A DNA stretch of 9,082 nt, from positions 1 to 9,082 of the forward strand of contig CAMLIY010000118.1 in the NCBI GenBank assembly GCA_946480125.1. Reading direction: 5' to 3'. Positions 1 to 6,393 of the stretch are shown piece by piece (the stretch's first letter is position 1; the number at the start of each line of letters is the position of its first letter). The notes under the pieces are model-generated. The model was not told the origin of the DNA. It saw only the letters and a list, made by a program, of their open reading frames with translations, and did no database searches. This DNA comes from an uncultured Asticcacaulis sp. (GTDB lineage Bacteria; Pseudomonadota; Alphaproteobacteria; Caulobacterales; Caulobacteraceae). The translations under genes and the position numbers were made by a program.

Positions 1-509
1 CGATCATCGGAATAGCCGGTGAAACAGGTCGAGACATTCCACCTGGCGTCCGTTTCGCCAACCGTGGCGGGAATTCGTTGATAGGCAAATTCGTCATAAC
101 CGGTCACATCTGATGGGAGGTTTCCTGCCTCGCACAGCGAAAGGAAGTCGGCGTGACAGATGTCTAGCGCAAGCCCATCCGTGATACTTTGCCGTGCGAC
201 CCGGGCGACGTTGGCCAGACGGTGTGGCAAGTCGCCACCGCCATCGAGCGCCACCACATTGCTAGCGGGCGATGCCGTTTGCACGACCTCGATCAGCCGA
301 AGCGCGATCGCAACCGGCTCGAAATGATCATGCTCCCAATGCCCTGGCCTCGGGTCAAACCGCTCGATGGCGTAGGCCTCGACGTTGGGGTAATTGAAGA
401 TAACCAGTTGATCCCCCACTGCGGGGTAACAATCGCGGTAGATTTCCGTCACGGGTAGCGTGCCGGAGACCGATGTCAGCTCGAAGCGATGTGGCAAAAA
501 CCTTTGCAT
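1..509 (-). CDS. Unrecognised protein in SOS operon, 3' end outside window
   Basis: An ATG at 509 opens a frame of 169 codons without a stop to the left edge, so the C-terminus is missing. It begins MQRFLPHRFELTSVSGTLPV. I recognise no family, signal peptide or membrane segment; the visible part looks like a soluble alpha/beta protein with several Trp, His and Cys residues (for example WEHDHFEP near residue 58 and CFTGYSDD near the visible end). Its start lies 6 nt after the stop of the SRAP-like gene. The sequence TAGGAATTC before its ATG gives a short Shine-Dalgarno that overlaps that stop codon, so the two genes are very probably cotranscribed and translationally coupled. By position it belongs to the LexA-controlled transcript starting near 1112. 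A role in DNA-damage response is inferred from context only. A 169-codon frame with GC-rich third positions makes coding likely. Confidence 0.75.
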   Translation of the reverse strand, partial: MQRFLPHRFELTSVSGTLPVTEIYRDCYPAVGDQLVIFNYPNVEAYAIERFDPRPGHWEHDHFEPVAIALRLIEVVQTASPASNVVALDGGGDLPHRLANVARVARQSITDGLALDICHADFLSLCEAGNLPSDVTGYDEFAYQRIPATVGETDARWNVSTCFTGYSDD

Positions 510-515
510 GAATTC

Positions 516-1076
516 CTACCCGGCCCGACGGCCTGTTCTGGTGAGAGGTGCCGGAACAACGATGAACGCGTCGTCGGCCCAAGGCTTTGCCAGGTCGAGC
601 GTATCAACGCCGTCCAGCCACGCCTGCCAGTCTTCCGGCTCAAGAATGACTGGCTCGCGATCATGTATGTCGAACATCCGCTTACCTGGTGCACGGGTCA
701 GCATGGCGGCGGATAGCAACGGCCCATCTTCCAGGTGCGCGTAGTCGTAAATCCCCGCAATGCCCAACGGTTTGTCGTCGGCGCGTTTGATTGCCACTCT
801 TTCCGCCTTGCCTTTACGACCCGTCAGGTCCGATCCGGGACTGGCCTTGCCGTAATAGCATTCGAGCGGGAAAACGACCCGCCGCTTGCGCGCCCAGGCA
901 TTAACAAAAGCGTCCGTCGTTGCCACTGTTTCAACCCGCGCATGGCTCGTGCTCGCCCCCCAGTCGGACAGGTAGCCAGTGAAATGCGCAGGGATCAAGC
1001 CATGGTGCATCTCTTTGACCACCACCTGGCCTTCGTTGTTTTTGGCGTACACCGCGATCCTTTTCTCAGCCCGCAT
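516..1076 (-). CDS. Divergent SRAP-family protein lacking canonical catalytic residues
   Basis: A protein of 186 aa related to the SOS response-associated peptidase family (YedK/HMCES), which crosslinks to abasic sites in single-stranded DNA. Family signatures are HARVETVAT (from residue 45), VFPLECYYGK (from 68) and IHDREPVILEPEDW (137-150). In active members the catalytic residues are Cys2, Asn (N-A-R), Glu (F-Y-E-W) and His (H-D-R). Here only the His (138) is kept: there is no MC start, Asn is replaced by His45, and the Glu position is Gly76. The N-terminus is about 30 residues shorter than usual. An in-frame TAA lies 54 nt upstream, no M-C start exists between it and the start, and the SOS promoter sits just before, so the short form seems genuine. 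GTG at 1079 is an alternative start; ATG at 1076 has better spacing from AGCGGA. Function is probably altered: a non-catalytic AP-site or DNA binder, or a partner of the neighbouring SRAP. Confidence 0.85.
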   Translation of the reverse strand: MRAEKRIAVYAKNNEGQVVVKEMHHGLIPAHFTGYLSDWGASTSHARVETVATTDAFVNAWARKRRVVFPLECYYGKASPGSDLTGRKGKAERVAIKRADDKPLGIAGIYDYAHLEDGPLLSAAMLTRAPGKRMFDIHDREPVILEPEDWQAWLDGVDTLDLAKPWADDAFIVVPAPLTRTGRRAG

Positions 1077-1114
1077 CACACGTTCCGCTTTTCTTTGCCC
1101 TCTGCTACGCCTTG

Positions 1115-1129
1115 GAACAAATATAGAAC
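1115..1129 (-). promoter_or_regulatory. LexA operator (SOS box), GTTC-N7-GTTC
   Basis: Read on the minus strand the site is GTTC TATATTT GTTC, a perfect match to the direct-repeat SOS box of Alphaproteobacteria. It lies about 40 nt upstream of the SRAP-like gene, and its 7-nt spacer contains the -10 element of that gene's promoter, so bound LexA would block RNA polymerase. It is 125 nt upstream of the divergent canonical SRAP gene and may affect that too, although I see no clear rightward promoter. Confidence 0.85.
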
Positions 1130-1147
1130 ATTAATTTTTGGAGTCAA
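1120..1147 (-). promoter_or_regulatory. Sigma-70-type promoter for the SRAP-like operon
   Basis: On the minus strand TTGACT (1147-1142) and TATATT (1125-1120) are separated by 16 nt. Each hexamer matches the consensus at five of six positions. Transcription would begin near 1112, giving a leader of about 35 nt before the ATG at 1076. The -10 hexamer lies inside the LexA box, a classical repression layout. Confidence 0.75.
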
Positions 1148-1253
1148 CCGCGTCTGCCTTGGGCAGAGGATGCGCATATTGAAAAATGGTTGCCAGACCT
1201 GTCATTTCGGCGTTGGGTGGCACCCCTGTCGCGAAATCTATCCGGACCCGGCA

Positions 1254-1979
1254 ATGTGCAACCTCTACTCCATGACCAGCAATCAGGATGCCATACGGCA
1301 ACTGACGCAGTATTTCCGCAGCGCTGTCGGAAATCTGCAACCATCGCCAGCCATCTTCGCCAACGGTTTCGGACCTATTGTGCGCGCTACGTCTGACGGC
1401 CCGGAATTGGCGCAATGCCGTTGGGGCATGCCCTCGCACCCTTTTAATTTACGGGGCAAAAACTACGATTCCGGCGTCACCAACTGCCGTGAACTCGACA
1501 AGAAGCACTGGCAGCAATGGATGGGCATTGCGAACCGCGCCCTTGTGCCGGCGACGTCCTTTTGCGAACCGCACCATGAGACCAAGCAAAACCACTGGTT
1601 CGCGCTGAGTGAAGACCGCCCCCTGTTCTTCTTCGCCGGGATCTGGACGCCGCAGTGGACGTCTGTCCGCAAGGTCAAGGAAGGCGAGACGACGCATGAT
1701 CTCTACGCCTTCGTGACGACCCGTGCGAACGCGGAGGTTAAGCCAGTCCATCCAAAAGCCATGCCCCTTATCTTGCGCACGGCCGAAGAGGTGGATTTCT
1801 GGCTGAGAGCCACGTCCGCCGAAGTTATCGAATTCCAGGAGCAGGGCATGCCGGATGGTCTCCTCACGATCGTCAATCGCGGCACGAAGCTCGACCATCC
1901 GGAGGGGATGACATTCGAGCATCACCAGGCATTGGGTCGCACGGAACCCATGACGCCCATGCAAGGTTCGTTGTTCTAG
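1254..1979 (+). CDS. SOS response-associated peptidase (SRAP) family protein
   Basis: A 241-aa protein of the SRAP family, whose members form a covalent thiazolidine link between Cys2 and abasic sites in single-stranded DNA, shielding them during replication. The start at 1254 is chosen because it gives MCNLYSMTSNQ, placing the obligatory Cys at position 2 after Met removal; the same frame stays open far upstream but without family similarity. Other expected active-site residues are present: Asn77 in VTNCRE, Glu105 in SFCEP and His166 in VHPKAMP. The stretch AGIWTPQWTSVRKVKEGE (from 128) is typical of the alphaproteobacterial MCNLY branch. The length is normal. The gene is divergent from the degenerate SRAP, sharing a 177-nt intergenic region with the SOS box, and converges on the CorA-like gene, with stops 11 nt apart. 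No strong Shine-Dalgarno is visible before the ATG. Confidence 0.92.
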   Translation: MCNLYSMTSNQDAIRQLTQYFRSAVGNLQPSPAIFANGFGPIVRATSDGPELAQCRWGMPSHPFNLRGKNYDSGVTNCRELDKKHWQQWMGIANRALVPATSFCEPHHETKQNHWFALSEDRPLFFFAGIWTPQWTSVRKVKEGETTHDLYAFVTTRANAEVKPVHPKAMPLILRTAEEVDFWLRATSAEVIEFQEQGMPDGLLTIVNRGTKLDHPEGMTFEHHQALGRTEPMTPMQGSLF

Positions 1980-1990
1980 GGATCAGGCCC

Positions 1991-2938
1991 TCAAAACCAG
2001 CGGCGCCAGATGGCAATGCCGACGATGGCGAGCGAAGTCATGACCATCGCGGCCGTGACCTCGAGAAAACCCACAGCGCCCGAATGAAAGAAGGGCGTGT
2101 CGAAATTCATACCGAATATCCCTGCGGCACAGCCTATCACCCCGGTGATTACTGTCGCAATGGTCAGCGCCTTCACCAACTGGTTTGTGTCCTGGGCCAC
2201 CCGCGTCGTATAGAGATCAAAACTGCCGATGATGGTCTCACGCGCCCGCGCGACCGCATCGTCCAGCCGGTCCAGGATCCGGGCCGTATTCTCGAAATGC
2301 GTGTGGTCGCAGGCGTCAATATGAGCGAGGAAATCGGGTCGCGTCAGCGCATGGATCGTTCCTCCCATATCCCCCAATGACGACCTTAGTCTTGACACCC
2401 GCCGGCGGAGGGTCGCGAGTGTGGCGAGCGGCGCTTTCTTCTCCCGTACACGCAGGATGTCTTCGTCGAGCTTATCAATTTTCTTGTCGATATCGGCAAT
2501 GCCCTTGCGATAGTCATCCAGCAATTCCGAGAGAAGGGACGCGGCCAGGGCCGACGGCGTGAGCTTGCCGTTCAGGGTTTCGCCCCGGTCGGTCTCGACG
2601 AAGCGGTCCATGAACCCAGGTCGCTGATCACAGATCGTAATCAGGCAGCCTTTTCCCACCAAAAAAGTCAACTGGCGGATCGCATTGTTGCTGTCCAGCA
2701 CCGGCACGAAAAAACGATAGCAGGAATCAAAAATCTCGAGCGTTGCCGTTTGCGCATCCGCATGAATGGCGCGCGCAACATCTTCGGGCAGGGCTTTTAA
2801 GGTTACCAGTTTATCGGCAGGGCCATCGATCCAAAGAAGTTTATTTTTATTCAGCCCGGCAAAATCTATGTCTGCCGTTGCCATGGCCTCGTCATGTCCA
2901 GCCGCGTTGTAAAGCAGCGCCTTGACCTCGGTTTTCAT
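1991..2938 (-). CDS. CorA-family divalent-cation transport protein
   Basis: A 315-aa CorA/ZntB-type protein. Family members form pentameric inner-membrane channels that move Mg2+ or other divalent cations. The sequence shows the usual plan: an N-terminal cytoplasmic alpha/beta domain (about 1-125), a long charged helical region (about 130-255, for example DIDKKIDKLDEDILRVREKK), a first membrane helix at about 257-275 ending in the signature G-M-N at 276-278 (FGMNFD), a short outer loop, a second membrane helix at about 290-310 and a basic tail WRRWF. The loop after GMN reads FDTPFFHSGAVGF rather than the acidic loop of typical CorA, so whether it carries Mg2+, Zn2+ or another ion, and in which direction, cannot be decided. 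The Shine-Dalgarno is weak (AGGG about 9 nt before the ATG). It lies 78 nt downstream of the 114-aa gene and may be cotranscribed with it. Confidence 0.9.
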   Translation of the reverse strand: MKTEVKALLYNAAGHDEAMATADIDFAGLNKNKLLWIDGPADKLVTLKALPEDVARAIHADAQTATLEIFDSCYRFFVPVLDSNNAIRQLTFLVGKGCLITICDQRPGFMDRFVETDRGETLNGKLTPSALAASLLSELLDDYRKGIADIDKKIDKLDEDILRVREKKAPLATLATLRRRVSRLRSSLGDMGGTIHALTRPDFLAHIDACDHTHFENTARILDRLDDAVARARETIIGSFDLYTTRVAQDTNQLVKALTIATVITGVIGCAAGIFGMNFDTPFFHSGAVGFLEVTAAMVMTSLAIVGIAIWRRWF

Positions 2939-3016
2939 ATGCCGGCCCTATGTTCGCCACGCCACGCGCTAATGTCGCGCCTACCCGTCCCGCGTCCGTC
3001 CATCTCTTGTCATCCG

Positions 3017-3361
3017 TCAAAGGCTACGTTGACTGCGCACCCGCTGTCCGAAGCACACAGATGCGGAAGATATGGCGCGGTAAAATTCGGCGCCGCCGAG
3101 TTTTATAGCGAAGGCGACCCTGGCAAGGTTTTCGATGGTATCGGGGTTACTTCCGTCCCCGAACATAAACTTGTCGAGTTCATGCTGAACAAAGATCGCA
3201 AGATTGAAGACATCTACGTCGGACCGCTCGGACATGCGCAGGGCAAGATATTCGATCAGGTCATAGGTGGCACCGGTCCGGTCGTCCGGCTGCACCTTGT
3301 AGCTGACGAGCATTCTGGCGATATCCGCCCGAACAATGTTTGCGCTGCTTTCGATAATCAT
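3017..3361 (-). CDS. Hypothetical protein, 114 aa
   Basis: I recognise no family. The protein begins MIIESSANIVRADIARMLVS and looks soluble, with amphipathic helices and acidic patches in the first 85 residues and a basic, Ser/Arg-rich tail. The start is well supported by AGAGGA at 3373-3368, 6 nt before the ATG. The opposite strand also has a longer open frame (2894-3418), but that one has no similarity or ribosome-binding site that I can see and overlaps the CorA gene start. The gene lies upstream of and in the same direction as the CorA-like gene (78 nt gap), which suggests but does not prove an operon. An imperfect palindrome lies about 60 nt upstream of its start. Confidence 0.65.
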   Translation of the reverse strand: MIIESSANIVRADIARMLVSYKVQPDDRTGATYDLIEYLALRMSERSDVDVFNLAIFVQHELDKFMFGDGSNPDTIENLARVAFAIKLGGAEFYRAISSASVCFGQRVRSQRSL

Positions 3362-3420
3362 GACGGTTCCTCTCGCGCCATTAGTTTCAGAACCCCTGTC
3401 AGCAAGCGATATGGATAGGC

Positions 3421-3455
3421 GACGGAAATATTAGAGAACGCATATATCTTCCGTC
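3421..3455. repeat. Imperfect inverted repeat between divergent genes
   Basis: The arms GACGGAA (3421-3427) and TTCCGTC (3449-3455) are perfect complements. With one bulged C the match extends by ATAT/ATAT to 11 paired bases around a 12-nt centre. The local sequence is AT-rich. It lies between the divergent genes at 3361 (minus) and 3606 (plus), where an operator is more plausible than a terminator. No run of T follows either arm. Confidence 0.45.
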
Positions 3456-3605
3456 TGGGGTTCGACACACACCATCACTCTCCAACAGGTGAGGACATCT
3501 GCTTGCATCGCTTTCTTATGGCGGCCACCTCACACTTCACGGATGGCGTCCTTTGGCGCCTGCCGGACCTATTCAGGTGAGCGTGCACCTAGCCCAGCGG
3601 TCGGT

Positions 3606-4046
3606 ATGATTGCTTTTAACGAATTCTTCGAAATTGATGCATCTGATGCCGGGCTGAAGTCAGCCTTGCATTCCGAACATTTGAAACCTCACAAAGCGAG
3701 GACCGAACGCCAGAGTTTCTGGCGTCTGGGCCCGGCCAGTTGCCCGGCCGGTTTCATTGGCGTCGAGCACCATGGCGCTATCGCGGTTTTGCGGTCGGTT
3801 CTGGTCACCCCTGAGTACAAGGACCAGGGCTATGGCGCCGGTCTGATCAGCTTGGCCGAGGGAAGGTTGCGGCACCTGGGCACGAAGGAGTTATGGCTCG
3901 TGACAGAACATGCCGAGAGCTTCTTCGAGCATCTCGGATGGCGGGTCAGGCCGGAAGGTGATGTGCCCGAACCGGTTCGCCACATACCTGTAGCCGATGG
4001 CTCGGATGGCGACAGGGCAATTTATATGTCGACTCAGCTGGATTAA
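3606..4046 (+). CDS. GNAT-family N-acetyltransferase, ArsN2-like
   Basis: A 146-aa GNAT protein that would transfer an acetyl group from acetyl-CoA to a small substrate. Motif A is RSVLVTPEYKDQGYGAGL (63-80), containing the Q/R-x-x-G-x-G/A pyrophosphate-binding turn (QGYGAG), and is followed by KELWLVTEHAESFFEHLGW (94-112), the C-terminal part of the fold. The spacing and the tail (PEPVRHIP, then AIYMSTQLD) resemble ArsN2, a GNAT group found in arsenic operons, but no arsenic gene is visible here, so the substrate is unknown. ATG 3606 is preferred because upstream in-frame Mets (3489, 3543) would add a low-complexity leader outside the domain; the ribosome-binding site is weak for all. It precedes the YihY gene by 109 nt on the same strand. 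Confidence 0.8.
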   Translation: MIAFNEFFEIDASDAGLKSALHSEHLKPHKARTERQSFWRLGPASCPAGFIGVEHHGAIAVLRSVLVTPEYKDQGYGAGLISLAEGRLRHLGTKELWLVTEHAESFFEHLGWRVRPEGDVPEPVRHIPVADGSDGDRAIYMSTQLD

Positions 4047-4155
4047 TGCTGGAAGGCTTCACGACCGCCTCATCCTTTCAGCAAGCAATCCGCAGCGCAT
4101 ATTTACCCATGCAGGGTTTACTCTCGACCGCAAGACATCACTGCGGGCTGCTCAG

Positions 4156-5157
4156 ATGCAACAGAAACTCACCATCGGCTTATTGACCCAAATCCTAAAA
4201 GACGCCGTCAAGGATTGGCAAGCAGACGACGCGCCAAGGCACGGCGCCGCCCTCGCCTTTTACAGCGTCCTCTCCCTCGGACCACTGCTCCTCATCGTAA
4301 TTTCCGTCGCAGGCCTCATCCTGGGCCAGGAGGCGGCCTCGGGCATAGTCGTGAACCAGATCGGGGGCATGGTCGGATGTTCCGGCGCCCAGACGATTCA
4401 GGATGTAATCGCCCATTCGCGCAATCAACACTCAAGTCTGATCGCCACGGTGATCGGGTTCGGAGCGCTGCTCGTTTCCGTCTCCGGCTTTTTCGCCCAG
4501 CTTCAAGGCGCCCTGAACGAAATCTTCAACGTCCCCAAAACGCATACACCGCCCCTGCAGTTCCTCCTGAAACGTCTCCTGTCTTTCAGCATGATCGTCT
4601 GCATCTGTCTCTTGCTTCTGCTTTCGCTCGCCATTTCCTCGTTTCTGGCGGCCATCACCGGCGCCTTTCAGGGCACCGCGCCCGCCCTTGTCCTGTCGGC
4701 AGGAAATGTCGTCATCTCCATCCTGGTGTCGACTATCCTCTTTGCCGTCACGTTCAAGGTCTTGCCGGACGTCCGGTTTCGCTGGAACAATGTCTGGATC
4801 GGTGCCCTGATCACCGCCTTGCTCTTTACCGGCGGAAAATCCCTGATCGGCATCTATCTTGGCCACAGCGCCCTAAGCTCGACCTATGGCGCCGCCGGCT
4901 CGCTCATCGTCCTTCTGGTCTGGATCTATTATTCGACCCAAATTATCTTTTTCGGCGCGGAGGTCACGCAAGCCTATGGACGCGCCATGGGTGAAACCTT
5001 TCAACCCGAGGGCCCAGAACGTCCCGGCGTAAGCCGGCACATCCGCGGCGACGGCACAGCCCTTAAACGGCCGCTTCTTGAACTCGCTCTCGGTCTAGGG
5101 CTCGCCGTCACCGTCGCGGTTCTTACGAAACGCAGCGACGCGCGGCACCACCCGTGA
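4156..5157 (+). CDS. YihY/virulence factor BrkB family inner-membrane protein
   Basis: A 333-aa polytopic protein of the YihY/BrkB family (older names: ribonuclease BN, serum-resistance protein). The molecular function is unsettled; members are inner-membrane proteins, often proposed as transporters. The family hallmarks are HGAALAFYSVLSLGPLLLI (29-47), GFFAQLQGALNEIFNV (111-126), TFKVLPDVRFRW (199-210) and the very typical STYGAAGSLIVLLVWIYYS (242-260) followed by FFGAEVTQAYG (265-275). Six membrane helices lie at about 33-57, 95-117, 143-170, 178-200, 213-234 and 244-268. A further hydrophobic segment near 308-324 is close to the C-terminus, giving a possible seventh span. The frame is open upstream to 3997, overlapping the acetyltransferase gene, but those residues are not family-like, so ATG 4156 (MQQKLT) is used. 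The ribosome-binding site is weak. Confidence 0.9.
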   Translation: MQQKLTIGLLTQILKDAVKDWQADDAPRHGAALAFYSVLSLGPLLLIVISVAGLILGQEAASGIVVNQIGGMVGCSGAQTIQDVIAHSRNQHSSLIATVIGFGALLVSVSGFFAQLQGALNEIFNVPKTHTPPLQFLLKRLLSFSMIVCICLLLLLSLAISSFLAAITGAFQGTAPALVLSAGNVVISILVSTILFAVTFKVLPDVRFRWNNVWIGALITALLFTGGKSLIGIYLGHSALSSTYGAAGSLIVLLVWIYYSTQIIFFGAEVTQAYGRAMGETFQPEGPERPGVSRHIRGDGTALKRPLLELALGLGLAVTVAVLTKRSDARHHP

Positions 5158-5212
5158 CTCCACAAGCCGCGCGACTCGGCCTAAACGACGATCGGTGCAG
5201 TGGAGACGGAAG

Positions 5213-5395
5213 ATGACGAACAGCGTGGCAAAGATCGTTCAAAGGCTTCGGAACGCGGGCTTTAATATTAATCCCCTTGCTTCGTCGCCGCTGTGGCACG
5301 TCGACGGCCGCGGAAATATGAGTACAGGCCAACTTATCGACCTGGCTTCGAAGCTAGACCTGAGCCGACTTGCCGGCAATCCGCATGCTCACTAA
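5213..5395 (+). CDS. Small hypothetical protein, 60 aa
   Basis: It begins MTNSVAKIVQRLRNAGFNIN and ends NPHAH. I do not recognise it. The pattern is a short basic helix (5-15), a central segment SSPLWHVDGRGNMS, then a helix TGQLIDLASKLDL (38-50), like a compact soluble or nucleic-acid-binding domain; that is only inference from composition. GGAG at 5202-5205 and GGAAG just after give a good ribosome-binding region before the ATG at 5213; an in-frame ATG at 5195 precedes that region and is unlikely to be used. It follows the YihY stop by 55 nt on the same strand. Confidence 0.6.
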   Translation: MTNSVAKIVQRLRNAGFNINPLASSPLWHVDGRGNMSTGQLIDLASKLDLSRLAGNPHAH

Positions 5396-5646
5396 ACGTT
5401 CGCACATCTGTTGGCACATCAACCCGTTCCCAAAATATTAAGAGGATCAGTTAGTTAACACTTGTCGGAATGGCGTTAACGATAGAGATACAGGATGCTG
5501 AATCATCAATGACAATCGATTTTTTACGCGGTTGCGCCGTATCTTATAAATATTGAACTGCGCTGCCCTTGCTGACCGTCCCACCAGATTAGGTGTGGGA
5601 GGACCTACCGGCTCCGCGATCTTGGCGCCTGAGAGTGGATCTGGTC
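5396..5646. other. Intergenic region with short repeats, no confident gene
   Basis: A 251-nt gap that is AT-richer than its flanks. It holds two copies of GCACATC 12 nt apart (5402 and 5414) and two copies of GTTAAC 21 nt apart (5454 and 5475), a spacing of two helical turns that could be a regulator site. An AT-rich stretch near 5515-5556 (a T6 run, then TTATAAATATTG) may hold the promoter of the hemolysin III gene, but no clear -35/-10 pair can be assigned. A 28-codon frame at 5470-5556 lacks a spaced ribosome-binding site. Confidence 0.35.
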
Positions 5647-6369
5647 ATGCATATAAATTCGTCACCGTCTGGCGTCCCCGATTCTTTGACGCCGTCGCAG
5701 CCAGCGCCGGACTGGGCCGTGGGGGCAGAACCGCACTACCCGACCGCGTCAGAACGCACCGCCGACCTTATCGTCCACATTCTCGCACTCGCCCTGGCAT
5801 TATTTGGTGGCGGCGCTGCGATAGGCCTTGCGGTTAGCCATGGCCTCCTCGGGCGGGTCGCCGCCGTTGCCGTTTATGCAACCGGACTGGTCGCAATGCT
5901 GGTCTTTTCCACCGCATATAATTTTTCTCACGCGCGATGGCAGCCCTATCTGTACCGGGTTGACCATGCCGGCATATTTCTGATGATTGCCGCCAGCTAC
6001 ACGCCGTTCACCACGCAAATCCTGCACGGCACCTGGGGTTGGGCAATGACCGCGGCTGTCTGGAGCCTGGCGCTCGTCGGGGTGCTGATCCGCATGTTCG
6101 TGCCACGCATGGGCGATATCGTGGTCACCAGTTTCTATCTGGTATTAGGCTGGATAATCGTGATCGCCATCAAACCGCTTGTCCAGGGAACACCGGCTCC
6201 CGCACTCGCCCTGCTCGGCGGTGGCGGTCTGGTTTACACCCTCGGCGCCGTCCTGTTTATGCTGAAGCGCCTCAAATTTCGGCGCGCCATCTGGCATGGA
6301 CACGTGCTGGCCGGCGCGGCGGCGCATTATGCCGCGATCATGATCGGCGTGGTGATGGCTTCGGGATAA
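5647..6369 (+). CDS. Hemolysin III family (PAQR-like) membrane protein
   Basis: A 240-aa seven-helix membrane protein of the hemolysin III / PAQR superfamily. Bacterial members (TrhA-type) affect membrane lipid composition and fluidity; a pore-forming role is known only for a few. The markers are STAYNFSHARW (88-98), YRVDHAGIFLMIAASYTPF (103-121, with the conserved Asp106) and IWHGHVLAGAAAHY (215-228, with His217, His219 and His227 as likely metal ligands). Position 92 is Asn, where many family members have His; an S-x-x-Y-N variant also occurs in alphaproteobacterial members (from memory). About 35 N-terminal residues are Pro/Ser-rich and precede the first helix. The start at 5647 has a partial ribosome-binding site (GAGAGTGGAT, about 6 nt upstream); the frame continues to an in-frame ATG at 5593 that adds no family sequence. 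Confidence 0.9.
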   Translation: MHINSSPSGVPDSLTPSQPAPDWAVGAEPHYPTASERTADLIVHILALALALFGGGAAIGLAVSHGLLGRVAAVAVYATGLVAMLVFSTAYNFSHARWQPYLYRVDHAGIFLMIAASYTPFTTQILHGTWGWAMTAAVWSLALVGVLIRMFVPRMGDIVVTSFYLVLGWIIVIAIKPLVQGTPAPALALLGGGGLVYTLGAVLFMLKRLKFRRAIWHGHVLAGAAAHYAAIMIGVVMASG

Positions 6370-6393
6370 CCCAAGGCCGCGTTTATCCGCAAT

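Noticed and set aside
735..1253. Upstream extension of the canonical SRAP frame, which would give a 414-aa protein
   Set aside because: The extra 173 residues are antisense to the SRAP-like gene and its promoter, carry no family signal, and would bury the catalytic Cys that must sit at position 2.
2894..3418. Open frame of 174 codons on the plus strand
   Set aside because: It overlaps the well-initiated 114-aa minus-strand gene and the CorA start, has no ribosome-binding site that I can see, and has a low-complexity protein.
4432..4866. Minus-strand frame of 144 codons inside the YihY gene
   Set aside because: Its Lys/Asp/Gln-rich product is the antisense of membrane-helix codons; the plus-strand protein has clear family motifs.
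5470..5556. 28-codon frame starting MALTIEIQDAESSM
   Set aside because: The GGA abuts the ATG, so there is no spaced ribosome-binding site, and the product is too short to judge without conservation data.
6364..6388. Inverted repeat GGATAA/TTATCC at the hemolysin III stop, as a terminator
   Set aside because: Only 6 pairs, AT-rich, with a 13-nt loop and no T run.
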